A stretch of 16,326 bases of DNA, from contig JANMDR010000232.1 of assembly GCA_031376425.1 (NCBI GenBank), positions 1 through 16,326 of the forward strand. Reading direction: 5' to 3'. The notes under the pieces are model-generated. The model searched no databases. It was not told the origin of the DNA and saw only the letters and a list, made by a program, of their open reading frames with translations. Below, piece by piece: positions 1-8,331 of the stretch (position 1 is its first letter; each line of letters starts with the position of its first letter). A program made the position numbers and the translations under genes. The DNA is from JANMDR01 sp031376425. GTDB taxonomy: Bacteria; Pseudomonadota; Gammaproteobacteria; Burkholderiales; Usitatibacteraceae.

Positions 1-2102
1 CTTTTACGAGTGTTTTTAAAGAGGTTACCAATCAACGGAATATCTCCTAATAGAGGTACTTTAGTAACGTCAGTTCTCGTTGTTTGCTCAAAAATACCAC
101 CTAAGACCGCCGTATCACCGTTATCCACTAATATCTGAGTATTCAGTCCATTGGTGTCGATCGATGGCACACCAGAAATTACCAGACCAACAGAGTCCTT
201 CTTAATTTCTAGCTCCATTTGAATTTTGTCATCAGGCGTAATTTGCGGTGTTACATCCAAAGAAAGTACTGCTGACTTGAACGCTACCGTCGTACCGCCA
301 CTGGGTGAAGACGTAAGGTAAGGAATTTCCGTACCGGAGAATATCTTTGACTTGCGCTTATCGGCAGTAACAATACGTGGGTTAGATACGACTTTGCCGC
401 GATTGTCTGCTTCTAATGCCTGAAGTTCGACATTCACTAAATTACCATTGCCCAAATTCAAAAAGGACAGCGCCAGTTTTCCAGCAGCACCGGCCACCGG
501 TAGATTCACATTGAGCTGATCAGGCTGAGCACCACCAGGTAGTGCGTTGCCGCGAATGATTTGAGACGATCCTAGAGACAAGACGTTATTTGGAATCGCT
601 TCAGCGGTATTAAGCAAACTACCACTGACACCCACCCCAGTGTTGCCCACTCTTCCACCTGCTTGATTACCAAAACGCGCGCCTAATTCGCGTAAGAATT
701 TATCGTCGGCAATCACGATGCGCGCCTCGATCATGACTTGTCGAACAGGTACATCAAGCTTAGCGATTAGAGCGCGAACTTCCTCTAATTTGGTGGGCGT
801 ATCTTGAACAAACAAGGTGTTGGTACGCGCGTCTGGCGTAGCCGCACCGCGCTTTGACAATATTTTCCGAGTACCGTCATTCAACAATTGACGCACATCT
901 TCTGCCTTGCTGTAGGAAAGCTGGAAAGTCTCGGTGCGAACTGCCTCAAGCTCAGATATTTGCGCTTCCGCTTCAAGTTTTTGTTTTTCTTTTGCGGCTA
1001 ATTCGTCAGCCGGCGCAACGATAACAACGTTACCACTTTTCCGTTTAGCGAGATTTTTCGACTGCATGATGATATCTAGCGCTTGGTCCCACGGCACGTC
1101 CTTCAAACGCAAGGTAAGCGACCCACCAACAGTGTCGGAAGTAACGATATTCAATTCTGTAAAGTCAGCGATTACCTGAAGCAGCGCACGAACTTCAATA
1201 TTTTGGAAATTCAGGCTTAACTTCTGCCCATTATAGCCAGTACCCTGCACCAGTTTATTTGGATCTTCTTTAAGTAGTTTAACTTCCAAAATGAATTGGG
1301 TATCCGTTTGATAAGCAGAAAATTCCCATAGTCCTTTCGGATCAATGACCAAACGCGTGTTAGAACCTTGTTCCAAAACTTCAATTTGGCGAACCGGTGT
1401 ACCAAAATCGAGAACGTCTAATCTGCGCAATAAGTTTTTCGGTATTGCGGTACCGATAAAATCAACCAGCACTTTTTGACCTTGCTGGCGCGTATCGATG
1501 CCAATATTTGCCGAGGATAACTCAACAACTACACGTCCTTCGCCATTAACACCACGACGAAAATCAATATCACGGACGCTGGGTCGAATCGGCGCATTGG
1601 CTGCGACCGGCGTTGCACTAAAGGTAATAGCCTCGGGAACCAGCCCCACGGCAGCCCCAGGCTCAACCGTCATCACTACTGCTTTGCCTTCTAATACTGT
1701 CACATAGGCAAGGCTACGATTAAGGTTTAACACCACTCGCGTACGTGATGGCGCTTCAATAACGCTCATGGTCCGTACATCACCCTCACCAACGTCAACG
1801 CTGGTTTTTCCCATTCCGTTCAATGTATTTGGAAGATCCAGTACGATTCTTGCTGGATTGGTAACAGAAAATCCTGCTGGTACCGCTTTGAGCGCCTCTT
1901 TAAAATTAAGCTTTAAGATCACTTTACCGCTTTGAAGACTGGATGTCGTAATCGATTCCAAGACATTTTTTTCTACGGCTTGAGCTTGCACCGTTTGAAT
2001 TGACATCGTCAACGAAGCAAAGATTAGCAATGCGACAAGCTTCACGGTCTGCTTCATGAATCTATTGAACACCGTCGAATGCAATTGGATTAGTTGGTTC
2101 AC
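1..2102 (-). CDS. pilQ: Type IV pilus outer-membrane secretin PilQ (3' end outside window)
   Basis: PilQ forms the outer-membrane channel through which the type IV pilus fibre is extruded. The frame stays open for 700 codons and runs off the left edge. It begins with a signal peptide (hydrophobic KLVALLIFASLTMSI, then QTVQAQA), followed by two AMIN-type peptidoglycan-binding regions (about residues 50-145 and 175-285), an STN/N0 domain (about 288-360), an N1 repeat (about 385-450) and the secretin core (about 450 to the edge). The core contains the conserved VPLLGDIPLIGNLF segment at about residue 682, so only a few tens of C-terminal residues are probably missing. I chose the GTG at 2102, which overlaps the pilP stop as GTGA and has GAGGGAG seven bases upstream. 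The alternative ATG at 2057 has no ribosome-binding site. It is the last gene of the pilMNOPQ operon seen here. Function is certain; the start is likely. Confidence 0.96.
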   Translation of the reverse strand, partial: MNQLIQLHSTVFNRFMKQTVKLVALLIFASLTMSIQTVQAQAVEKNVLESITTSSLQSGKVILKLNFKEALKAVPAGFSVTNPARIVLDLPNTLNGMGKTSVDVGEGDVRTMSVIEAPSRTRVVLNLNRSLAYVTVLEGKAVVMTVEPGAAVGLVPEAITFSATPVAANAPIRPSVRDIDFRRGVNGEGRVVVELSSANIGIDTRQQGQKVLVDFIGTAIPKNLLRRLDVLDFGTPVRQIEVLEQGSNTRLVIDPKGLWEFSAYQTDTQFILEVKLLKEDPNKLVQGTGYNGQKLSLNFQNIEVRALLQVIADFTELNIVTSDTVGGSLTLRLKDVPWDQALDIIMQSKNLAKRKSGNVVIVAPADELAAKEKQKLEAEAQISELEAVRTETFQLSYSKAEDVRQLLNDGTRKILSKRGAATPDARTNTLFVQDTPTKLEEVRALIAKLDVPVRQVMIEARIVIADDKFLRELGARFGNQAGGRVGNTGVGVSGSLLNTAEAIPNNVLSLGSSQIIRGNALPGGAQPDQLNVNLPVAGAAGKLALSFLNLGNGNLVNVELQALEADNRGKVVSNPRIVTADKRKSKIFSGTEIPYLTSSPSGGTTVAFKSAVLSLDVTPQITPDDKIQMELEIKKDSVGLVISGVPSIDTNGLNTQILVDNGDTAVLGGIFEQTTRTDVTKVPLLGDIPLIGNLFKNTRK

Positions 2103-2617
2103 TTTTTAGCTCCCTCTTCAAGCAGTGGCAAATCGCTCTGACGTTCAGACCAATCACCCGCCGTGTCTTGAACAATTTCTTTTAATTTAATTTGGGATTC
2201 AGAAATCTCGATAATTTTTCCGAAATTCTGTCCCATATGATTACCGGCCTTAACTCTGTACACCGTCTTATCAGCACGAACGAGACCATAAACGACCCCA
2301 TTTTGCGACAAAGTTCCGACCATTTTCAAGGTTTCCAAAGGGAATGATTCCAATGGCTCTTTCCTTCGATCAAAATCTGGCTTAATGCCTTTGCTATTTT
2401 GATTGACAGATAATTTGCGCGGCTTAAAGGGGTCAGGCAAATCAAACCCTTCGTAAGCAAACGGCTCAAATTGTTTTACTTCGGGAAGCGCTTCAATCTT
2501 ACGTGGCGCATTTTTTTCGGTCTGCTTTACCCAATCTTTTAGCTCATCAAAATCACTAGCGCAACCAGCTAAAAATATTAGCGAGAGAATCGCCATCTTT
2601 GCTATGAGATTATTCAT
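2099..2617 (-). CDS. pilP: Type IV pilus assembly lipoprotein PilP
   Basis: PilP is the inner-membrane lipoprotein that links the PilN/PilO dimer to the PilQ secretin across the periplasm. The 172-residue product has a short hydrophobic leader and a lipobox LAGC with the acylated cysteine at residue 19. A proline- and charge-rich linker follows (about 30-90). The C-terminal beta domain (about 95-165) contains the family-typical segments LKMVGTLSQNGVVYGLV and VKAGNHMGQNFGKI. Length is normal for PilP. Its ATG overlaps the pilO stop as TAATG, and its stop overlaps the preferred pilQ start, so it is almost certainly translated from one polycistronic message. Confidence 0.97.
   Translation of the reverse strand: MNNLIAKMAILSLIFLAGCASDFDELKDWVKQTEKNAPRKIEALPEVKQFEPFAYEGFDLPDPFKPRKLSVNQNSKGIKPDFDRRKEPLESFPLETLKMVGTLSQNGVVYGLVRADKTVYRVKAGNHMGQNFGKIIEISESQIKLKEIVQDTAGDWSERQSDLPLLEEGAKK
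2110..2116 (-). promoter_or_regulatory. Ribosome-binding site deciding the pilQ start
   Basis: GAGGGAG on the minus strand lies inside the 3' end of pilP, seven bases before the GTG at 2102. It is the only good Shine-Dalgarno match near the pilQ 5' end. It favours a translationally coupled GTG start over the ATG at 2057. Confidence 0.7.
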
Positions 2618-3285
2618 TATTTGGCTCCCTTAGCTGGTGCCGCTTTGGCATTGGCATCTTTCGTTACTTTGCGCTGCTTGTTAATTTCTTCGGGATCCAA
2701 ATAGCGATAGGTTTTTGCTTGGGCTGTCATTTTTAACAAACCAGTATCCTTACTACCATCTTTACCAGTAAGAATCACGAAATCAGTTAGCGTAACAATC
2801 CTCGGCAACCGCGATACATCGCTAGCGAATGCACCTAGGTCATGATAATTACCTGTTACGGCCAAGGAAATAGGTAACTCAGCATAAAACTCCGTCAGTT
2901 TTTCAGCGGTTGCAGGCTGAAATAACTCAAACGTAAGCCCGCGACCTAGGCCGGCTTGGTTGATATCAATGATCAGCGCATCCATTTCTGACTTCGTTGG
3001 TAATTTTTTTAGCAACGCGCCAAAGGCTTGCTCAATGTCAGCACGCTGTGTTTGATAGGCCTCTAAATTTACGGCTAACTTAGCCTTTTCAACAAAAATA
3101 GTCTTCTTTTGTTCAACCTTAGCCTGCTCCTGCTCAAAAGCTTCTTGCTGATCTTTAAAAACAAAAAATACGGCGAGACCAACCAGAACGACAAAGATTA
3201 GCGCTAATGCGCCGATCTTAAAAGGCCAGGGCCAGTTGCCAGGATTATTCTTATCTAAATTGCGAAACTCTTCTGCAAAGTTCAT
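2617..3285 (-). CDS. pilO: Type IV pilus inner-membrane protein PilO
   Basis: PilO is a bitopic inner-membrane protein that pairs with PilN in the pilus alignment complex. The 222-residue product has a short cytoplasmic N-terminus and one membrane helix (about residues 25-45, IGALALIFVVLVGLAVFFVF). A predicted coiled coil follows (about 48-95, rich in Q, E, K and A). The C-terminal periplasmic ferredoxin-like domain (about 95-200) includes GRGLTFELFQP and a NYHDLGAFASDVSRLPRIVTL-like stretch typical of PilO. The end is a lysine/alanine-rich tail. Its ATG overlaps the pilN stop as ATGA, which implies translational coupling. Confidence 0.96.
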   Translation of the reverse strand: MNFAEEFRNLDKNNPGNWPWPFKIGALALIFVVLVGLAVFFVFKDQQEAFEQEQAKVEQKKTIFVEKAKLAVNLEAYQTQRADIEQAFGALLKKLPTKSEMDALIIDINQAGLGRGLTFELFQPATAEKLTEFYAELPISLAVTGNYHDLGAFASDVSRLPRIVTLTDFVILTGKDGSKDTGLLKMTAQAKTYRYLDPEEINKQRKVTKDANAKAAPAKGAK

Positions 3286-3887
3286 TTCGCTCCCCCTGCT
3301 TTTCCTACTGCACTAGCTCTTTTAATATCAGGTTTATCATCTGTTTTTGAAGCTTTTAAATTAAACTTCAAGGTGAATTCGTTTGCACTCACATTTGCAA
3401 CGGTTTGCGCTTTGATCACTACCAATTCAGGATTTTCAATATACGGCGATGACTGAATATTTCTCATGAATGATGAAACCCGCGCATTTGACTGTGCATA
3501 ACCTATCACTTCAACCTTCTTGCCGCTTTGCTTAACCGTATGCAAATACAAGCCTTCTGGCAGTTGTTTTAGCAATTGATCGAACAGATGCACCGCTTCT
3601 GACCGGTCAGTCTGCAAACTTTCAACAACCTGCTTTTTGGACAGCAAAGAAGCTGTTTCTTCGCGAATCCTAGCGATTTCCACGATCACTTTTTCTAGTC
3701 GGGCAGTTTCGTTGTCTAGGTATCTGACGCGTTCTTTTTCGGCGTCGAGGCGTACGCTTAATGCATACCAAATTATTGCGCAAAGAGCCGCTGCTAAGGC
3801 CGCTGTTATCGCTGCAAGCGTAATAAACTGCTTTTTTCGCGCTTGACGTTTTTCTTCACGATGGGGGAGGAGGTTAATGCGAATCAT
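3282..3887 (-). CDS. pilN: Type IV pilus inner-membrane protein PilN
   Basis: PilN joins cytoplasmic PilM to periplasmic PilO. The 201-residue product starts with MIRINLLPHREEKR, the conserved cytoplasmic INLLP motif that docks into PilM in characterised systems. One membrane helix follows (about residues 22-45), then a coiled coil (about 48-90) and a periplasmic ferredoxin-like domain (about 95-175, with LPEGLYLHTVKQSGKKVEVIG). The C-terminal tail is charged and probably unstructured. It overlaps pilM upstream and pilO downstream by four bases each (ATGA). Confidence 0.97.
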   Translation of the reverse strand: MIRINLLPHREEKRQARKKQFITLAAITAALAAALCAIIWYALSVRLDAEKERVRYLDNETARLEKVIVEIARIREETASLLSKKQVVESLQTDRSEAVHLFDQLLKQLPEGLYLHTVKQSGKKVEVIGYAQSNARVSSFMRNIQSSPYIENPELVVIKAQTVANVSANEFTLKFNLKASKTDDKPDIKRASAVGKAGGAK

Positions 3888-4990
3888 AATTCGTCAAACC
3901 TCCGCATTGCTAAACCAAACGCGACCATGAGAGCAGGTGCGTCAAGCGTCAACTGGCGCGGTTTAATTCGCGACGAAAGCGCCATGTTCGCGAACGGATT
4001 CGCAATAACGGTATTCGTTTGCGTTCGTGTTGAGACCATTTCCTCCAAGCCGTCTAACATAGCGCAGCCTCCACACAATAAAATATGGTCAACCTTATTG
4101 AACTGGGTGGAAGTGAAGAAAAACTGTAGCGCTCGCGTTATCTCCATGACCAGCTTTTCATTGAATGGTTGCAACACATCAGACATGTAGTTTTCAGGCA
4201 AGCCACCGGTTTTTTTGGCAACTTCGGCATCCTCGATGGGCATGCCAAATTGCCGCGAAATATCTTGCGTAAGCTGCATGCCGCCCAGTTGTTGCTCGCG
4301 AGAATAAACCGCTTGATCCTCATGCATAACCGTTACGCGGGTGTTTTGAGCACCGATATCAACAATGGCGGTAACATCTTTTGATTCAATACCGCTCGTA
4401 GACCCTTTGATGATATTAAACGCCGTTAACGCTGCGTACGACTCCACATCCATCACCAAGGCCTTCAATCCTGCAGCTTCGGCAACCGCGACGCGGTCTT
4501 CAATTTTTTCTTTGCGCGATGCGGCAATGAGCACTTCAACTTCATTCGAATCCGCAGCCGCATTCGGCGCCGGACCCAATACTTGGAAGTCCAAATTCAC
4601 TTCATCCAGACTAAACGGAATATATTGGTTCGCTTCCGATTGCACTTGATATTCCATGTCTTCTTCACGTTGATTACCAGAAAGCAACACTTTTTTGGTA
4701 ATCACTGCGGCGGCGGGAAGGGCTAAGGCCACGTTCTTGACGCGCGTATTCATGGTTTTCCATGCGCGCGTCATGGCTTCGCCTGCGGCCTCGATGTTCG
4801 CGATGTTGCCATCGGTCACCGTATCTTTCGCCAACGGCTCGATAGCATAGCGCTCAATGCGGTACGTTCCCTTGCCATTTTCGGCTATTTCTACCATTTT
4901 GATGTACGAGGAGCTAATGTCAACACCAAGAAGCGGTGGTGCCTTCGCTCGAAGGAAATCAAACTGGGAAGCAAATTTTTCTTTTAGCAT
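3884..4990 (-). CDS. pilM: Type IV pilus actin-like ATPase-fold protein PilM
   Basis: PilM is the cytoplasmic, FtsA/actin-fold component of the pilus alignment complex. It binds nucleotide and the PilN N-terminus. The 368-residue product has the phosphate-1 motif LGVDISSSYIKMVEI (residues 21-35), the phosphate-2 motif VDIGAQNTRVTVM (210-222) and the adenosine motif LLCGGCAML (304-312). Length matches the family. It is the first gene of the minus-strand operon. A sigma70-like promoter candidate lies about 40 bases upstream, and I see no strong Shine-Dalgarno before its ATG. It diverges from mrcA, the arrangement common in beta- and gammaproteobacteria. Confidence 0.97.
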   Translation of the reverse strand: MLKEKFASQFDFLRAKAPPLLGVDISSSYIKMVEIAENGKGTYRIERYAIEPLAKDTVTDGNIANIEAAGEAMTRAWKTMNTRVKNVALALPAAAVITKKVLLSGNQREEDMEYQVQSEANQYIPFSLDEVNLDFQVLGPAPNAAADSNEVEVLIAASRKEKIEDRVAVAEAAGLKALVMDVESYAALTAFNIIKGSTSGIESKDVTAIVDIGAQNTRVTVMHEDQAVYSREQQLGGMQLTQDISRQFGMPIEDAEVAKKTGGLPENYMSDVLQPFNEKLVMEITRALQFFFTSTQFNKVDHILLCGGCAMLDGLEEMVSTRTQTNTVIANPFANMALSSRIKPRQLTLDAPALMVAFGLAMRRFDEL

Positions 4991-5029
4991 AGTTTGAAGT
5001 TACGACCCATTGCGCATAAATTACATTAA

Positions 5030-5058
5030 ATCCTAGCAACAACACGTTCACCTGTAAA
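5030..5058 (-). promoter_or_regulatory. Candidate sigma70 promoter for pilMNOPQ
   Basis: On the minus strand, TTTACA (5053-5058) and TAGGAT (5030-5035) are separated by 17 bases and lie about 40 bases before the pilM ATG. The -35 matches consensus at 5 of 6 positions and the -10 at 4 of 6. Spacing and placement fit an operon promoter. It is a by-eye call with no experimental support. Confidence 0.45.
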
Positions 5059-5115
5059 GCTTTTTTTGTAAAACCTAGAATTTACTTTAATTGCGGGGTG
5101 GCTTGTTGTTTTTAC

Positions 5116-5125
5116 GCAAATTTGC
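5116..5125. repeat. Perfect 10-base palindrome in the pilM/mrcA divergent spacer
   Basis: GCAAATTTGC is a perfect palindrome between the two divergent start regions. It could be an operator half-site cluster or chance in AT-rich DNA. No known regulator site was recognised. Confidence 0.25.
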
Positions 5126-5152
5126 AATGCGAGCGTTTTTTACGTCATTTTT

Positions 5153-5185
5153 TTGACAATATTTGGGTTGGATTTGGTGTTAACC
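5153..5185 (+). promoter_or_regulatory. Possible mrcA promoter with consensus -35
   Basis: A perfect TTGACA lies at 5153-5158 on the mrcA strand. A TTAACC stretch at 5180-5185 would be a weak and rather distant -10. The -35 is striking but the -10 is poor, so either the promoter is activator-assisted or this is chance. The start codon at 5274 would leave a leader of roughly 80 bases, which includes a short inverted repeat (ACCGG/CCGGT, 5233-5250). Confidence 0.25.
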
Positions 5186-5261
5186 TTAGCAAATATTTTC
5201 TAGTTTGTGCCCTTAATATTAGCCTAGCTTTTACCGGAATTAGTGCCGGTTTTCGATTTTT

Positions 5262-5266
5262 AGGAA
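5262..5266 (+). promoter_or_regulatory. Ribosome-binding site deciding the mrcA start
   Basis: AGGAA is seven bases before the ATG at 5274 and one base before the in-frame TTG at 5268. The ATG is therefore the better start. Confidence 0.6.
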
Positions 5267-5273
5267 TTTGACT

Positions 5274-7595
5274 ATGCCTTCAGCACGTTGGTGGTTTTAC
5301 CCGCTCATTTTGTTGGTTTCGCTTATTTTAGTCGGCGTAGCCGTCATCGCACTCGTGGTGGTATTGCTTTACCCCACTTTACCGTCAATCGAAGCGGTGA
5401 CGGACTATCGCCCAAAAATCCCGTTGCGGGTGTTTACCGCTGAAGGCGAGCTAATTGGCGAATTTGGGGAAGAACGTCGCTCATTTGTGAAGATCAAGGA
5501 TTTTCCTGACGTGATGAAAAAAGCGATTTTGGCGGCGGAAGACGAACGCTTCTATCAGCATGGTGGCGTCGACTACATTGGTACGGCACGTGCGCTTTTT
5601 ACCAATATTACGGCGGGTAAAATTCGCGGTGGTGCCAGCACCATTACCCAGCAAGTCGCGCGTGGCTTCTTCTTAACCAACGAGGTAACCTACACCCGGA
5701 AAATATCTGAATGGCTACTTTCGTTCAAAATTGAACATAACCTTAGCAAAGATCAAATATTTGAAATTTATTTAAACCATATTTTTTTAGGTAACCGCGC
5801 TTATGGTTTTGCCGCCGCATCAAAAGTGTACTTTGGCAAAAACATAACGGAAATCACTGTGGCTGATGCCGCCATGTTAGCAGGGTTGCCAAAAGCGCCA
5901 TCGCGCTACAACCCTTTCGATAATTTTAAACGGGCAACCTTGCGCCAACAATATGTTTTACGGCGCATGCATGAACTTAATTTTATAAATGACGCAGATC
6001 AAAAAAACGCCCTTGCCACAAAGTTAAAACTCAACAGTGATCGTACCCAATTTTTACTTGAAGCAGATTACATTTCCGAGATGGCGCGTCAAGAACTGTT
6101 CGAGCAATATGGCGAAAAAACCTACGAAAGCGGTATAAAGGTTTATACCACGGTACGCAATGTAGATCAGGCGGCGGCTGTAGCCGGATTGCGTCGGGGT
6201 GTGTTGGAATATGACCGTCGTCACGGCTACAAAGGCCCCGAGGGTGTGGTGGTTTTGCCTGCGGATATGAAAGATATTGAAGAAGCTATTGATGATGCTT
6301 TATCGGATAAAAAAATCATCGGCGATATGCAACCCGCTTTAGTTTTGGAGGCTAAAACTACTGCCGTGACCGCAATTACCAAGCGCGGCGAAACCCTACA
6401 AATTGGCGCTGATGGCTTAAAATTTGTGGCTCGGGCGCTCGCAGAAAAAACTGGTGCTAATCGCATTGTGCGCGGCTCGGTTGTGCGCGTTTATCAAGAC
6501 GCACAAGGCGTTTGGTCAATTGGTCAATTGCCCAAAGTAGAAGCCGCGTTAGTGTCGCTTGACCCTGTTGACGGTGCGATTCGCTCATTGGCTGGTGGCT
6601 TTGATTTCAACGCCAACAAGTTTAATCATGTTACCCAAGCCATGCGTCAACCGGGTTCAAGCTTTAAGCCATTTGTATATTCAGCGGCCTTGGATAAAGG
6701 TTTCACCGCATCAACTGTCGTCAACGACGCGCCGGTGGTATTTGATCCGGGCCGCAACGGTGGCGAGATCTGGGAGCCAAAAAACTACGATGGTAAATAT
6801 GATGGGCCGATGCGCTTACGCACGGCGCTGACCAAATCAAAAAACATGGTGTCCATTCGGATTTTGCAAGCCATCACACCACAGTATGCACAAGACTACA
6901 TCACCCGCTTTGGCTTCGATCCCAAACTCCATCCGGCCTACCTAACGATGGCCTTAGGCGCTGGCTCGGCCACGCCATTACAAGTTGCGAGCGGTTATGC
7001 CGTTTTTGCTAACGGTGGCTACCGCATCAAGCCTTATTTCATTTCCAAAATAACGGATGACCGCGGTACAGTGCTATTTGAAGCGAATCCTGAAAAATCG
7101 ACGGCCAAAGAAGGTGAAAAAAAGGCTGAGCAAGTATTAGACCCGCGCAACGCCTTTATTATGTCCAGCATCATGCGCGACGTAGTGCGTTTTGGCACCG
7201 GTGCCAAAGCGATGAGTTTGGGGCGCACTGATTTAGCTGGCAAAACCGGAACCACCAATGACCATATCGATGCGTGGTTCGCTGGTTTTAACCCCGGTTT
7301 AGTGGCTGTTGCATGGATTGGCTTCGACAACCCTACCGATTTAGGGGCCAACGAGACCGGTGGACAGGCCGCGCTGCCAATTTGGATGCATTACATGGCT
7401 AAGGCCCTCAAAGGCGTAAAAGAACTGCCCTTTGAGCCGCCACAGGGCATTGTTACCCAATCGACAACCGATCCTGACGGCAAAACCATATCCGAGTTCT
7501 ATTACTCCGAAAATGTGGGTAATGGTCCGGGAGGTCCTTCCTCCTTGCGCGAAATCAATAAACCGAGTGAGGAAGTAAAAAATCAAATCTTTTAG
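5274..7595 (+). CDS. mrcA: Bifunctional peptidoglycan synthase PBP1A (class A penicillin-binding protein)
   Basis: The enzyme polymerises lipid II glycan chains and cross-links their stem peptides in the periplasm. From the ATG at 5274 the product is 773 residues. It has a membrane anchor (about 5-30) and a GT51 glycosyltransferase domain (about 50-230) with catalytic Glu89 in EDERFYQHGG, GGASTITQQVAR, and IYLNHIFLG near residue 168. The C-terminal transpeptidase has the nucleophile Ser462 and Lys465 (SSFK), SKN at 522-524 and KTG at 657-659. All catalytic motifs are intact. An AGGAA (5262-5266) seven bases before the ATG sets the start. A TTG six bases earlier sits too close to that site. 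Divergent from pilM, and possibly co-transcribed with the next gene. Confidence 0.97.
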   Translation: MPSARWWFYPLILLVSLILVGVAVIALVVVLLYPTLPSIEAVTDYRPKIPLRVFTAEGELIGEFGEERRSFVKIKDFPDVMKKAILAAEDERFYQHGGVDYIGTARALFTNITAGKIRGGASTITQQVARGFFLTNEVTYTRKISEWLLSFKIEHNLSKDQIFEIYLNHIFLGNRAYGFAAASKVYFGKNITEITVADAAMLAGLPKAPSRYNPFDNFKRATLRQQYVLRRMHELNFINDADQKNALATKLKLNSDRTQFLLEADYISEMARQELFEQYGEKTYESGIKVYTTVRNVDQAAAVAGLRRGVLEYDRRHGYKGPEGVVVLPADMKDIEEAIDDALSDKKIIGDMQPALVLEAKTTAVTAITKRGETLQIGADGLKFVARALAEKTGANRIVRGSVVRVYQDAQGVWSIGQLPKVEAALVSLDPVDGAIRSLAGGFDFNANKFNHVTQAMRQPGSSFKPFVYSAALDKGFTASTVVNDAPVVFDPGRNGGEIWEPKNYDGKYDGPMRLRTALTKSKNMVSIRILQAITPQYAQDYITRFGFDPKLHPAYLTMALGAGSATPLQVASGYAVFANGGYRIKPYFISKITDDRGTVLFEANPEKSTAKEGEKKAEQVLDPRNAFIMSSIMRDVVRFGTGAKAMSLGRTDLAGKTGTTNDHIDAWFAGFNPGLVAVAWIGFDNPTDLGANETGGQAALPIWMHYMAKALKGVKELPFEPPQGIVTQSTTDPDGKTISEFYYSENVGNGPGGPSSLREINKPSEEVKNQIF

Positions 7596-7636
7596 CGTTT
7601 TCTTGTCTTCTTACCGCACGAGCGTACTCAAAAACT

Positions 7637-8329
7637 ATGCCTCATCGAACTTTAAAAAAGTCGAGCCATTTTGCCGTAACGCATCAGCAGCGGCGCAACG
7701 TCAATCAATCGCAGCAAGATGCTGAAATTGCGGCGACTTGTGCGCGCATCATCGCCGAAGAAGGCGAACAAGACTATAACCGTGCTATCCGCAAGGCCTT
7801 AGCGCGCTTAAACCTTCCAGAAAACACCCGATATCCCCGCCACGCTGACATTACGGACGCATTAACCCACTATTTGGCGCTATTCCAAGCCCATTCCCAA
7901 CCCGATGCCCTCAGACGCCTGCGGATCGAGGCACGCAACATCTTAAAACTACTCAATAACGCCCTACCCAACAGCGCAGCCGTATTGGTGGGCGCTGTGG
8001 CCTTGGGGCACGCCAATGCGTTCTCGGCGATTGAAATTGAGCTATTGGTGGACGACTACAAGAGCTTTGATTTTTTCTTGTTCGATCATGAGATCGATAC
8101 CCGTATTGAAGCTGACGGCAATTTTCACGGCGATCCGCATGAAAGCCGCAGCAAAAGCGTAATTTACCATGTGTTGCATACGGCGTGCGACGTTAAGTTT
8201 AAACCAATATTGCAAGGCGATAGCAGCGGTAAAACTACCCCGCGTGTTAGCGCAAAAAGCGCAAAACGTCCCATGACCTTACAAGAGCTTGAAACCTTAT
8301 TGGCGAGCGAAGATGGTGCCGTAACTTAG
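7637..8329 (+). CDS. Uncharacterised cytoplasmic protein, possibly nucleotidyltransferase-like
   Basis: The 230-residue product has no signal peptide or membrane segment. The N-terminus is basic (MPHRTLKKSSHFAV, then HQQRRNVNQS). A helical region covers about residues 28-110. A mixed alpha/beta core (about 115-195) carries VLVGAVALGHANAFSAIEIE followed by LLVDDYKSFDFFLFDHEID, and a polar linker leads to a final helix. The acidic IEIELLVDD with a preceding glycine-rich strand recalls nucleotidyltransferase-fold proteins. I have a memory of a small betaproteobacterial family with this N-terminus, sometimes labelled UDP-N-acetylmuramate--alanine ligase, but no Mur ligase motif is visible. It lies 41 bases after mrcA on the same strand without an evident terminator between, and it has no clear Shine-Dalgarno. 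Function unknown. Confidence 0.85.
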   Translation: MPHRTLKKSSHFAVTHQQRRNVNQSQQDAEIAATCARIIAEEGEQDYNRAIRKALARLNLPENTRYPRHADITDALTHYLALFQAHSQPDALRRLRIEARNILKLLNNALPNSAAVLVGAVALGHANAFSAIEIELLVDDYKSFDFFLFDHEIDTRIEADGNFHGDPHESRSKSVIYHVLHTACDVKFKPILQGDSSGKTTPRVSAKSAKRPMTLQELETLLASEDGAVT

Positions 8330-8331
8330 CC

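Noticed and set aside
934..1179. 81-codon plus-strand frame
   Set aside because: It lies wholly inside pilQ on the opposite strand, which has unmistakable secretin sequence. It has no domain or ribosome-binding site.
5233..5258. Hairpin ACCGG/CCGGT followed by T-rich DNA in the mrcA leader, as an attenuator
   Set aside because: The stem has only five pairs, the T tract is interrupted, and no alternative structure or leader peptide is visible.
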